Of a stretch of 34,730 nucleotides of DNA, positions 7,433 through 13,423 are shown one piece after another. Both the position numbers and the translations under genes were made by a program. The stretch comes from an uncultured Lachnospiraceae bacterium (lineage in GTDB: Bacteria; Bacillota; Clostridia; Lachnospirales; Lachnospiraceae): assembly GCA_910578085.1 (NCBI GenBank), contig CAJTPM010000036.1, forward strand, positions 1 to 34,730. Reading direction: 5' to 3'. Numbering within the stretch: position 1 is the stretch's first letter; each line of letters starts with the position of its first letter. Below the pieces are notes generated by a model. That model had not been told where the DNA came from. It saw nothing but the letters and a program-made list of their open reading frames with translations, and made no database searches.

Positions 7433-7978
7433 CATATTGGAGATGAAACATATGACTTTATTGCAGAGAGACAAGGAAAATATCGAATTACCCTGCGTCC
7501 AAAGCAGGTTTTCTTATCTCGTATGGACAGCAGGGCAGTATTCAACGCCATACGGCAGAAAATCCATTCTGGCTCAGTACTTACAGACGACGATTTGATG
7601 GCGCTTGTCATTCTGCCCCTGACAGTTCCCGATTCTGAAGGGAAACAGAAAATGTTAGAAAAGGTTGTTGACCTGGCTGAACAGATACCGGACGAAGGGC
7701 AGCGGATTTTTACCCTGTCCGGCGTGATAGTTGCAAGTGACAAATTTATAAACAGGGATTACATGGATCAAATAAGGAGGCGCATCAACATGACACAGTT
7801 AGGACAGCTTTATGAGAAGGAAAAAATTGAATATGCGAACCAGAAGGTAAGGGAAAAAGCCATAGAAATTGCAAAGGCTTTGCTGGAAGACGGCACGGAA
7901 ATTGTAAAAATTATGAAAGTTACCGGACTGACTGAGGAGGAACTTCTCAATCTTCAAAATGAATTATTAACAATATAA
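7430..7978 (+). pseudogene. Chimeric partial copy of the 6338 gene
   Basis: From about residue 22 on (TLRPKQVFLSRMD), the 182-codon frame is a diverged copy of the C-terminal half of the 6338 product, matching from its TLRTEQAFLSHID to the end, including MTQLGQLYEKEKIEYANQKV. The bases before the junction (7450-7486) are a third copy of the MTLLQRDxENIEL coding stretch, read here in another frame. So the N-terminal half, including the predicted nuclease core, is replaced by out-of-frame sequence. It is probably a dead product of unequal recombination. Confidence 0.75.
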
Positions 7979-7996
7979 AAATGGATGCAATGATTT

Positions 7997-8022
7997 AGGA
8001 CCGGTTCTCGCCGGTCCTTTTC
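7997..8022 (+). terminator. Rho-independent terminator
   Basis: AGGACCGG and CCGGTCCT form a perfect 8-bp stem with a 6-nt loop, then TTTT. It closes the Rpn cluster and lies between it and the convergent tRNA array. Confidence 0.8.
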
Positions 8023-8048
8023 TATTATGAACCATCCTTTGTTAAGAG

Positions 8049-8184
8049 CGTTTGCGGAAGGATTTGAACCTTCGGTGCGTTGGCGCACACCACCTTAGCA
8101 GGTCGCAGGATGTCCGGGGGACATCCGCTTTGCCACGACCGGAGTGGAACGTAGAGGCACCATAAACCACTCGGACACGCAAAC
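8049..8184 (-). tRNA. tRNA-Ser(GCU)-like gene with about 51 extra nt at the anticodon loop
   Basis: The acceptor arms GTTTGCG and CGCAAAC pair perfectly, the discriminator is G (as in Ser tRNAs), and the T arm GAAGG-TTCAAAT-CCTTC is perfect. A long variable arm (GTGCG-CCAA-CGCAC) and the loop CTGCTAA with anticodon GCT are clear. The D arm is TCC-GAGTGGTTTAT-GGT. The gene is 136 nt instead of about 85-90. About 51 nt sit between the 5' anticodon strand (CCTCT, tRNA nt 28-32) and the loop. They can fold as GGATGTCC-CCC-GGACATCC inside GGTCG...CGACC. Removing them leaves an 85-nt class II tRNA. The anticodon stem is imperfect (CCTCT with GGTGG, one T.T). It is last in the minus-strand array. 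It may be an intron-like insertion or a damaged gene. Confidence 0.6.
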
Positions 8185-8190
8185 GGAAAG

Positions 8191-8273
8191 TGGATGGGGC
8201 AGGAATCGAACCTGCGGTGTTTCTCTGTGACGGATTTACAGTCCGCTGCCCTCGCCGCTAGGCATACCCATCC
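8191..8273 (-). tRNA. tRNA-Tyr(GUA)
   Basis: 83 nt with acceptor GGATGGG/CCCATCC, discriminator A, anticodon loop CTGTAAA (anticodon GTA), 14-nt variable region, and T arm GCAGG-TTCGATT-CCTGC. The class II shape with GTA anticodon identifies it. It lies 6 bases from the Ser-like gene and 4 bases from the His gene, so the array is one transcript. Confidence 0.92.
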
Positions 8274-8277
8274 ATAA

Positions 8278-8348
8278 TGTGACCAGGGGGAATCGAACCC
8301 CCGTAAGCAGATCCACAGTCTGCCGGACTGCCACTGTCCTATAGCCAC
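8278..8348 (-). tRNA. tRNA-His(GUG) lacking the usual G-1:C73
   Basis: 71 nt with acceptor GTGGCTA/TGGTCAC (two G.T wobbles), D arm GGAC/GTCC, anticodon stem GCAGA/TCTGC, loop CTGTGGA (anticodon GTG) and perfect T arm GGGGG/CCCCC. The base before position 1 is T and the discriminator is A. Ordinary bacterial tRNA-His has G at -1 and C at 73, which HisRS recognises. The 4-nt variable region is typical of accessory tRNAs. Charging by the host enzyme is therefore uncertain. Confidence 0.85.
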
Positions 8349-8350
8349 AG

Positions 8351-8423
8351 TAGCTCCTGCGGGACTTGAACCCAATATCTCCGGCTTGAAAGGCCGGTGT
8401 CCTAACCTTTAGACTAGGGGACC
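8351..8423 (-). tRNA. tRNA-Glu(UUC)-like, mismatched acceptor stem
   Basis: 73 nt with a perfect anticodon stem CCGGC/GCCGG, loop CTTTCAA (anticodon TTC), and D stem GTCT/GGAC. The T arm is TTGGG-TTCAAGT-CCCGC with one T.C mismatch. The acceptor GGTCCCC against AGGAGCT gives two C.A mismatches and two wobbles, so the stem is weak. The gene may be decaying, or it may rely on editing or element-specific factors. Glu identity rests on the anticodon. Confidence 0.7.
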
Positions 8424-8481
8424 GTATGGCAGGCATTTCCAGCCTGCTCTTTTGCTGCTATCTCTATTTTCTATCTTCCAT

Positions 8482-8739
8482 TCATGCGCTGATCTGTATC
8501 CGCGCTCCCGGATCTGTTATAACCAGAATATCATCCATGCGCACCTGCAGAACCGCTGCCAGCACCACCAGATTATCCAGTGTCGGAAGGGCAGCTCCCT
8601 GCTGCCACTTGTAAATAGCCTGCGGCGTTGCAAAACCAAAAATATCCTGCAGGTCCCTTACCGATAATCCCGCCTGCTTCCGCAGCCTGCCTATGTTCTG
8701 CCCTGTCTTTACCATATCTATAACCGGCAAATTTGCCAT
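8482..8739 (-). CDS. XRE-family HTH regulator inside the tRNA array
   Basis: The 85-residue protein is almost entirely one Cro/C1-type HTH: IGRLRKQAGLSVRDLQDIFG then the recognition helix region TPQAIYKWQQGAALPTLDNL. The start is the ATG at 8739, 9 bases after a perfect AGGAGG. The upstream GTG at 8748 is only one base from that site and is unlikely. It lies between the tRNA-Lys gene (upstream) and the other four tRNAs (downstream), all on the minus strand, so it may be read through with them. It probably regulates element genes; the target is unknown. Confidence 0.9.
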   Translation of the reverse strand: MANLPVIDMVKTGQNIGRLRKQAGLSVRDLQDIFGFATPQAIYKWQQGAALPTLDNLVVLAAVLQVRMDDILVITDPGARIQISA

Positions 8740-8773
8740 GATCCTCACCTCCTGCTATTTGTAATAAATATCC

Positions 8774-8872
8774 AGGCGGTATATGCCCCATATGGGACTT
8801 GAACCCATGACGCCTCGATTAAAAGTCGAGTGCTCTTCCAACTGAGCTAATGGAGCATAAAAAATACCGCCT
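8774..8872 (-). repeat. Complementary 9-mers flanking tRNA-Lys
   Basis: AGGCGGTAT at 8774-8782 and ATACCGCCT at 8864-8872 are exact reverse complements placed 1 and 7 bases outside the mature tRNA ends. In the precursor RNA they could form a second helix beyond the acceptor stem. A related AGCGGTA lies at about 8888-8894. Confidence 0.65.
8784..8856 (-). tRNA. tRNA-Lys(UUU)
   Basis: 73 nt with acceptor GCTCCAT/ATGGGGC (one wobble), D arm GCTC/GAGC, anticodon stem CTCGA/TCGAG, loop CTTTTAA (anticodon TTT), T arm ATGGG/CCCAT, discriminator A. All stems are sound. The 5' leader and 3' trailer carry complementary 9-mers (separate entry). Confidence 0.95.
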
Positions 8873-8946
8873 ACCTCAATTAAGATAAGCGGTACATGAA
8901 AGCTATGATCTATTCCCGGCAGCCTCCTTAAAGACTTGCCCTAACA

Positions 8947-9105
8947 TCACACAGTTTTTCGCCTTTTTCTTACCTTGCATGAGCGCATCTTAACCAGACT
9001 CTGTTCTTTTTCTTTACTGAACAGTGCCTCATAATGTTTGCTATGCAGATAATAAACAACCAGAGTTGTTGCGAAACCATTCGCAGCGAAATTAACTGTT
9101 GCCAT
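8947..9105 (-). CDS. Small basic hypothetical protein (52 aa)
   Basis: The start chosen is the ATG at 9105, 5 bases after AGGAAA. The frame is open further upstream to 9183, but without a good ribosome binding site. The protein starts MATVNFAANGFATTLVVYYL, a hydrophobic patch, and ends with a very basic tail (KVRKRRK), so it may bind nucleic acid or sit near a membrane. It lies between the DUF5348-like gene and tRNA-Lys in the same direction. I recognise no family. Confidence 0.6.
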   Translation of the reverse strand: MATVNFAANGFATTLVVYYLHSKHYEALFSKEKEQSLVKMRSCKVRKRRKTV

Positions 9106-9224
9106 GATCGTTTCCTTTCCGGACTTATCCGTCCTCTTTTTATTTACTGTAACCACTATATCACCGTTCAGTCCGTTTGTCATTATACCGGTAATATAAT
9201 CTCACAGATAATATCGGCTTCTTT

Positions 9225-9458
9225 CTACTCCGCCTTTACCTCCAGTCCATCCAGCTCAAGCCCCGGCATCCCCACCAGATACCACTTCCTGTCATCACCC
9301 ATCTCCACACGGGCGGGAACCCAGACACCATTCAGCCTGAAATCAAAGACCTCCCCGCAATGGATACCGCCGTAATCACGCCTGTCCCCATCCCCGTCAG
9401 TATAAAAGAAATTGTATCTGCCGCTTTCCCTGTCATAAAATAATGTACCCTGCTTCAT
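9225..9458 (-). CDS. DUF5348-like small protein
   Basis: The 77-residue protein has the layout I associate with DUF5348: MKQGTLFYDRESGRYNF, an acidic loop, then GIHCGEVFDFRLNGVWVPAR and WYLVGMPGLELDGL. It starts at the ATG at 9458, 8 bases after GAGGAGG; a longer frame to 9488 has no good site. Proteins of this family are frequent in conjugative elements of Firmicutes and have no known function. It follows the serine recombinase gene by about 100 bases. Confidence 0.75.
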   Translation of the reverse strand: MKQGTLFYDRESGRYNFFYTDGDGDRRDYGGIHCGEVFDFRLNGVWVPARVEMGDDRKWYLVGMPGLELDGLEVKAE

Positions 9459-9557
9459 AAAACAGTCCTCCTCTAAATTTATTCTCATATAATAAGGAGT
9501 GTTTTTTCCCCTGTTTCCTTGAAAAATAATAAATTTTTTTATATTTTTCTGGCTTTT

Positions 9558-10178
9558 TCATAAAACGGAATGCTCCTCCTTATATTTCCTTGCCAGCCGG
9601 TAAAAGCTGTCCTTCTTGAGTCCCATCAGCGTCATGGCCTCCTTTGCCAAGATCACGCCTCTTTTCCATCTCCCATAGCAGTCCTCCCAGTTCTCCGGAT
9701 ACTCCACCCTCGGTCTTCCCAGATGCTTTCCGTCCGCCTTTGCCACCTCGATGCCCTGGCGTTGCAGCTCATGCCGTTCCGTCCAGTCCTCGTCCGCCAC
9801 ATAAGCGAATACCGCCAGCACAACATCCGTAATGAGCTGCCCTACCAGCTCCTTTGACTGCGTGGTATCCAATATCGGCATGGAAGTCACTTTGATGTCG
9901 GCGCCGATCTCCTTTGTGATATGAAACCATTCCTTGTAAATTTCACCATAGTTCCTCCCAAAACGCTTCAGCTCCGTTACCACCAGCAGGTCACCTTCCC
10001 GCAGGATGTTATCCACCAGAGAGCGGTACACTGGGCGTTCAAACTGTCTCCCGGACTCCTTCTCCACATAGATGTCACGCTCATCAATGCCCTCCTCATC
10101 CCGCAGGATATGTATCTGCCTCTCCGGATTCTGCTCCCGTGTGGATACCCGCACATACCCAAATTTCTTTACAGCCAT
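9558..10178 (-). CDS. Serine recombinase (resolvase/invertase type)
   Basis: The 206-residue protein is a small serine recombinase. The catalytic domain begins at once (MAVKKFGYVRVSTREQ, nucleophile S12, R10) with the further arginines R72 and R75 in ELKRFGR. The E helix and ADGKHLGRPR junction follow, then a C-terminal HTH (about 170-200) with GLKKDSFYRLARKY. The ATG at 10178 has GGGAGG 7 bases upstream; the longer frame to 10376 runs through the repeat array and lacks homology. It should catalyse inversion or resolution at the repeats just upstream (10205-10329). All core residues are present, so I expect activity. It is too small to be a large serine integrase. Confidence 0.9.
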   Translation of the reverse strand: MAVKKFGYVRVSTREQNPERQIHILRDEEGIDERDIYVEKESGRQFERPVYRSLVDNILREGDLLVVTELKRFGRNYGEIYKEWFHITKEIGADIKVTSMPILDTTQSKELVGQLITDVVLAVFAYVADEDWTERHELQRQGIEVAKADGKHLGRPRVEYPENWEDCYGRWKRGVILAKEAMTLMGLKKDSFYRLARKYKEEHSVL

Positions 10179-10204
10179 GACAGACCTCCCTTCCGTAAAA
10201 ATCC

Positions 10205-10329
10205 GTGTCGCAAAAGGTACTCCGCATCCCTGCGACATCGCAAAATCTAAAATGGGCTTTTTGCGACAGAAAAACAGGGGCGTATACCTGCCGAAATCAC
10301 TATCTCCAATGGTATGCCTTTTGCGACAC
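10205..10329. repeat. res-like repeat array upstream of the recombinase
   Basis: The outer pair GTGTCGCAAAAGG (10205-10217) and CCTTTTGCGACAC (10317-10329) are exact reverse complements. Between them are TGCGACATCGCA (10231-10242, itself a palindrome), extended to the right by CAAAATC, and CTTTTTGCGACAG (10257-10269). All share the core TTTTGCGAC(A). Several spaced inverted copies next to a resolvase start are what a res/crossover and accessory-site array looks like, and binding there would also autoregulate the gene. Confidence 0.75.
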
Positions 10330-10400
10330 ATCATTTTATACGCAAGGGACTGACAGAATACAACAAGTTTCCCCATATGCCAGCTCCGGCCACAGGTCTG

Positions 10401-10583
10401 CTATATCCGGAACTTCTGGATACAGTTTAGCAGCGTGGCTGACAGCTCCTGATACAGATCCTCGTCAAACACATTTTTATCCATTGCGTTTTTAATCAAC
10501 AGGGGACGGTACATCCGAAAGATTTCCTCCCGCGCCTCCTTATCCCCTGTCTTTGCCCTCTCAAGCAACAATTCAAAATTCAT
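10401..10583 (-). CDS. HTH domain protein, Tn916 Orf8-like
   Basis: The 60-residue protein (starting MNFELLLERAKTGDKEAREE and ending in LSATLLNCIQKFRI) matches the short helix-turn-helix proteins that follow the sigma-like gene in Tn916-type elements, which resemble sigma region 2. The start ATG at 10583 lies inside the end of the sigma-like gene (11-base overlap) behind AGGAAAG, so the two are translationally coupled. It probably works with the sigma-like protein to drive transcription of element genes (known for the family in general, inferred here). Confidence 0.85.
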   Translation of the reverse strand: MNFELLLERAKTGDKEAREEIFRMYRPLLIKNAMDKNVFDEDLYQELSATLLNCIQKFRI

Positions 10584-11019
10584 CTTTCCTAACCCCCATT
10601 CCCTTGCGCAGCTTGCGAATGATGTAGTAATAAGCCATTTCCGCCTGCTTTGGCTCCATGCCAAACTTTTCTCCAAGTTCCGCAAAATCCAGTTCCCCGA
10701 ATACCCGCGCGAACAATATCCTACGTTCCCGGTCCTTTAAGCGGTTGATACACTTAGCGAGCTGTATGCTGTCTATCTCCGGCATACACTCCGAACTTTC
10801 CCCATATCCCAAATAGCGCAGAAGCGACTGCTCTGCCATGTATGTGCGGTATTGCGCATCAAAATCCACATGGTTCTTCTCCAGCAGATCAACCTGTATG
10901 TATTCCCACTCCTTTTGACGGTTCCTTTGTTCCATATAGCTGACGCGCCTGTTTGCCACAGCCACCATCAGGTATGCCGTAAATCGGTTCTGTACCGAAT
11001 CTGTCTGTTTTTTCTCCAT
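10573..11019 (-). CDS. Sigma-70-like factor, Tn916 Orf7-like
   Basis: The 148-residue protein has NRFTAYLMVAVANRRVSYMEQ near the N-terminus and a C-terminal sigma region 4-like HTH (CINRLKDRERRILFARVFGE, then LGEKFGMEPKQAEMAYYYII). It starts at the ATG at 11019 behind GGAGG 8 bases upstream. The frame stays open to 11193 but without a suitable site. In Tn916-family elements the Orf7-type factor activates excision and transfer genes and is divergent from a repressor gene. That is exactly the arrangement here, with the XRE frame at 11469. A 450-base intergenic region with shared operator-like repeats separates them. Confidence 0.88.
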   Translation of the reverse strand: MEKKQTDSVQNRFTAYLMVAVANRRVSYMEQRNRQKEWEYIQVDLLEKNHVDFDAQYRTYMAEQSLLRYLGYGESSECMPEIDSIQLAKCINRLKDRERRILFARVFGELDFAELGEKFGMEPKQAEMAYYYIIRKLRKGMGVRKDEF

Positions 11020-11468
11020 TCTTTCGTCCTCCAATTTTTTCTCTATGTCCTGTTCCAACCAAGAAACTGGAGGACCTCTGACCTGACAGATGCCTGCTTG
11101 TCCATATATAAAAGAAAAAGGATCATCACTCGGTTTATGTACCGAACAACAATCCTTACATCCACTATTTATCTTTGAAAAGTAGCGTGCCACACTACCA
11201 TTGCAGGTAGACTTTACCCCTGTAAAGACTTCTATTTTTTTAACAGATCTCCTGCTCCGCCGCCCGGCTTACGATAATTCCCCAATGACCATGTATCCTT
11301 CCTCATGGTCACAAAAAAGCACACAAATAACGTCCTGATGAACCACGTTTTTTTTAATCCTTCAGAACGCCTAGCGCTTATAGTAGTTCCGTAACATATA
11401 TTTTAGACATGGTATTGCCATTTTTACATTTGAAAAGTGTGGCAATACACTACTCTTAGGAGGTGATT
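11020..11468. other. 449-base divergent regulatory region
   Basis: It lies between the sigma-like gene (minus) and the XRE frame (plus). It holds three operator-like sequences (separate entry), an 8-bp inverted repeat TGACCATG/CATGGTCA at 11286-11311, and a weak stem AACGT/ACGTT followed by eight T near 11345-11357. A possible plus-strand promoter is TTAGAC at 11403 with TACATT at 11425 (spacer 16). I see no gene here. Confidence 0.55.
11183..11451. promoter_or_regulatory. Operator-like repeats shared by the divergent genes
   Basis: TAGCGTGCCACACTA at 11183-11197 is a near palindrome (TAGtGTG-G-CACgCTA on the other strand). AGTGTGGCAATACACT at 11436-11451 shares the core AGTGTGGCA with it in inverted orientation, and GTATTGCCA at 11412-11420 is the exact complement of TGGCAATAC at 11440-11448. 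The segment TTTGAAAAGT precedes both outer copies. One site is next to the XRE start; the other is on the sigma-gene side. Binding by the XRE repressor is a reasonable guess. Confidence 0.5.
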
Positions 11469-11839
11469 ATGATGTCCCTGTCAATCAAAGATGCCCGGAT
11501 TTTCAGCAATGCAAGGTCTTCTCCGAAGACCTGAAAAAAGCCAGAAAGAAACTGCATCTGACGCAGGCAGCCTGTGCGGAGCTTTTGGATCTTTCTGTAT
11601 CCTTTGAAAAGGATTTGGAACGCTGCCGCTGCTCCCCAAGTATTGAGAATTTTTATCATATCTGCCGGACTCTGAGTATTTCCGCAGATGACTGTATTTT
11701 TCCGGAAGACAGCCAGAAAACAAATTCTACATACCATGAATTGCTGAGACTGCTTTCCTTGTGTGATGAAAGCAGCCTGAAGATTCTTACCGCTACCGCG
11801 ACCGCTCTTATCAACGAAAAACAAAATACATCAACTTAA
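11469..11839 (+). pseudogene. XRE repressor, Tn916 Orf9-like, with frameshift
   Basis: A perfect AGGAGGTGATT precedes the ATG at 11469. That frame reads MMSLSIKDARIFSNARSSPKT and stops at once. The next frame reads EDLKKARKKLHLTQAACAEL and on to a TAA at 11839, an HTH regulator with no start codon of its own before a weak TTG at 11585. Adding one base near 11514-11520 (GGTCTTCTCC) would join both parts into one protein of about 124 residues. So the repressor is probably inactivated by a single-base deletion. A programmed frameshift or a base error is the alternative. Position and direction fit the repressor that faces the sigma-like gene in Tn916-type elements. Confidence 0.75.
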
Positions 11840-11863
11840 TCATCCTGAAAGACAGAAAAATAT

Positions 11864-11970
11864 AACCCGACTAATTTTCGCAGTCGGGTTATATCCTATA
11901 CTATGAATATCTGTATGATGTATGTGAAAAATAGATGGTTTGTCTTTTTGTTCGACAAATTACGACATTA
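11864..11970. repeat. 3' module copy 1, with terminator hairpin
   Basis: The perfect stem AACCCGACT/AGTCGGGTT (11864-11890) is followed by about 80 bases resembling 12934-13021 by eye at roughly three quarters of positions (shared GGTTATAT, ATAGATG, GACAAATTAC). On the minus strand the hairpin is followed by ATATTTTTC, so it can end the methyltransferase transcript. It can also serve the XRE frame on the plus strand. The minus strand before it still encodes a tail like that of the winged-helix gene. Confidence 0.7.
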
Positions 11971-12069
11971 CAGTGTGTTCTCCGTCACTTACATTAAATT
12001 TGTGTTCACTCTTATTGTCTATAAAATTTGAACTACTACACTGATAAAATTGTGACTGTATGACAATAT

Positions 12070-12813
12070 CTATCTTTTTCTCATAAAGCAGTTAAATACA
12101 AATTCATTATTCCAATAGTCTTTCATGTCAGGCTTCGTAAACTTAATACTCATATTATATTTTTCGGCAAAATAAAGGAAAAAGGATTTTTCATAAAAGA
12201 ATTTGGGTAAGTCCTGATACCTCTCCTCATAGTCCTTATAAAGCCCTCTCCTGAACTGTATAAATTCCTCTTTCTTTTCAATATTATGAATATCGATTAT
12301 GCCTATAGACTGATTTGCTTTGCTATACATTGCTTCCAAAACTTTTTCTGCGTATTCGTAGCTGTCAAAATAAGAAAATACGCTATTTGATAAGATTGCA
12401 TCGTACTTTATATCACATGGCAGGCTTGCTGCTTCCCTACAAATCAGTTCTACTGGATCTATTAAAACCCCGCTCGCAATTTCAATCAAACGTGCTGAGT
12501 AATCCATCCCTCCAACATGGTATCCGTCATTCTGAAATAAATAGAGATTCGCACCACAGCCACATCCCACTTCAAACACGCTGGAAATTACATTGTCTTT
12601 CGATCGGGGACTAAATTCCAGCTCATTTTTGGTCTGCACATACTGATCATAAAACTGATCGTACTCCAACATGCTGCCGGTAGAATCCCATCCATTGATT
12701 CGTTTCAATTCCATAAAAATTTCTTTGGAATTTTGACTTCTCAAAATTGCTTTGTTCTCAGTTCTACGCTCCCAGACCTCATGCCATTTATTATTTTGCA
12801 CACGCATGCTCAT
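12070..12813 (-). CDS. Class I SAM-dependent methyltransferase
   Basis: The 247-residue soluble protein has motif I VFEVGCGCGANLYLF (about 80-94), an acidic end of strand 2 in GGMDYSARLIEIA, and motif IV-like YDAILSNSVFSYFDS. Together they give a Rossmann SAM-binding fold of the Methyltransf_11/25 type. The substrate is not evident; the C-terminal region is aromatic and basic. The start ATG at 12813 follows GGAGG by 3-4 bases. The gene looks AT-richer than the genes on either side and is bracketed by copies of one 3' module, which suggests separate acquisition. Confidence 0.85.
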   Translation of the reverse strand: MSMRVQNNKWHEVWERRTENKAILRSQNSKEIFMELKRINGWDSTGSMLEYDQFYDQYVQTKNELEFSPRSKDNVISSVFEVGCGCGANLYLFQNDGYHVGGMDYSARLIEIASGVLIDPVELICREAASLPCDIKYDAILSNSVFSYFDSYEYAEKVLEAMYSKANQSIGIIDIHNIEKKEEFIQFRRGLYKDYEERYQDLPKFFYEKSFFLYFAEKYNMSIKFTKPDMKDYWNNEFVFNCFMRKR

Positions 12814-12914
12814 AATCCTCCATTTTTTCGCTTATTACTTGTACATTATCCCTTCCTTAAATAGCGTATAACTTCTTTTTGCACTTTCCCCGAACCTCCC
12901 TCCTTCTTTCAAAG

Positions 12915-12943
12915 CAAAAAAGCCCGACTGTTTCAGCCGGGTT
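12915..12943 (-). terminator. Rho-independent terminator of the winged-helix gene
   Basis: On the minus strand the stem AACCCGGCT/AGTCGGGCT (12921-12943) is followed by six T. It matches the hairpin at 11864-11890. Confidence 0.8.
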
Positions 12944-13021
12944 ATATTTTATACCACAAATATCTTTATATTATATGTGAGAAATAGATGATTTATCTTT
13001 TTTGACAAATTACATCATTGG
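12921..13021. repeat. 3' module copy 2
   Basis: Same organisation as 11864-11970: hairpin plus about 80 similar bases, running up to the stop codon of the winged-helix gene. The two copies are direct repeats about 1.05 kb apart and flank the methyltransferase gene. Confidence 0.65.
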
Positions 13022-13335
13022 TTGTCCTTTTCGTTCTCTGTGCTAAACTTATACCCATATCCATGCAGTGTGCGTATATTGGTAATCTTCAGTTTCGTTC
13101 TGAGACGATAAATAATATCCCTTATGACATAAGCTCCTCCAGAATAGTCCTCCTTACTTACCGCCTCATAAATCTGTTCTTTAGTAAATGCAATATTAGA
13201 ATTTGACGCCAGAAAGTAAAGCACATCAAATTCCATTCTCGTAAGAATCACTTCCTGTCCTTCTACATAAACTGTCCTACTTATAGAGTATATCTGCAGT
13301 TTTCCATCTACTATACTTTTATCTGTCTCAGCCAT
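13015..13335 (-). CDS. Orphan OmpR/PhoB-type winged-helix DNA-binding protein
   Basis: The 106-residue protein is a stand-alone response-regulator output domain: VYVEGQEVILTRMEFDVLYFL, then FTKEQIYEAVSKEDYSGGAYV, VIRDIIYRLRTKL and the wing NIRTLHGYGYKF. There is no receiver domain and no room for one upstream. The ATG at 13335 has GAGGTG 6 bases upstream; a GTG at 13344 is less likely. Such proteins act as transcription factors without phosphorylation. A histidine kinase is not visible. It precedes the methyltransferase gene in transcription order, separated by a terminator. Confidence 0.85.
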   Translation of the reverse strand: MAETDKSIVDGKLQIYSISRTVYVEGQEVILTRMEFDVLYFLASNSNIAFTKEQIYEAVSKEDYSGGAYVIRDIIYRLRTKLKITNIRTLHGYGYKFSTENEKDNQ

Positions 13336-13423
13336 TATTATCACCTCTATTCAACCAGCAGCTTTTATATCCTCATACCGTCTTAATTAGATAGATTCGG
13401 CAAAGCAGGTTATACTCTCCAAA

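Noticed and set aside
8025..8436. Minus-strand protein frames across the tRNA array
   Set aside because: They are translations of tRNA genes (GFDSP- and FDSC-like motifs come from T-arm sequences), not proteins.
10205..10329. CRISPR array
   Set aside because: The repeats are short, inverted to each other and unevenly spaced, and no cas genes are present. They fit recombinase sites better.
9558..10376. Longer start (10376) for the serine recombinase
   Set aside because: The extra 66 residues run through the repeat array and lack homology. The ATG at 10178 has a good ribosome binding site and begins directly with the catalytic domain.
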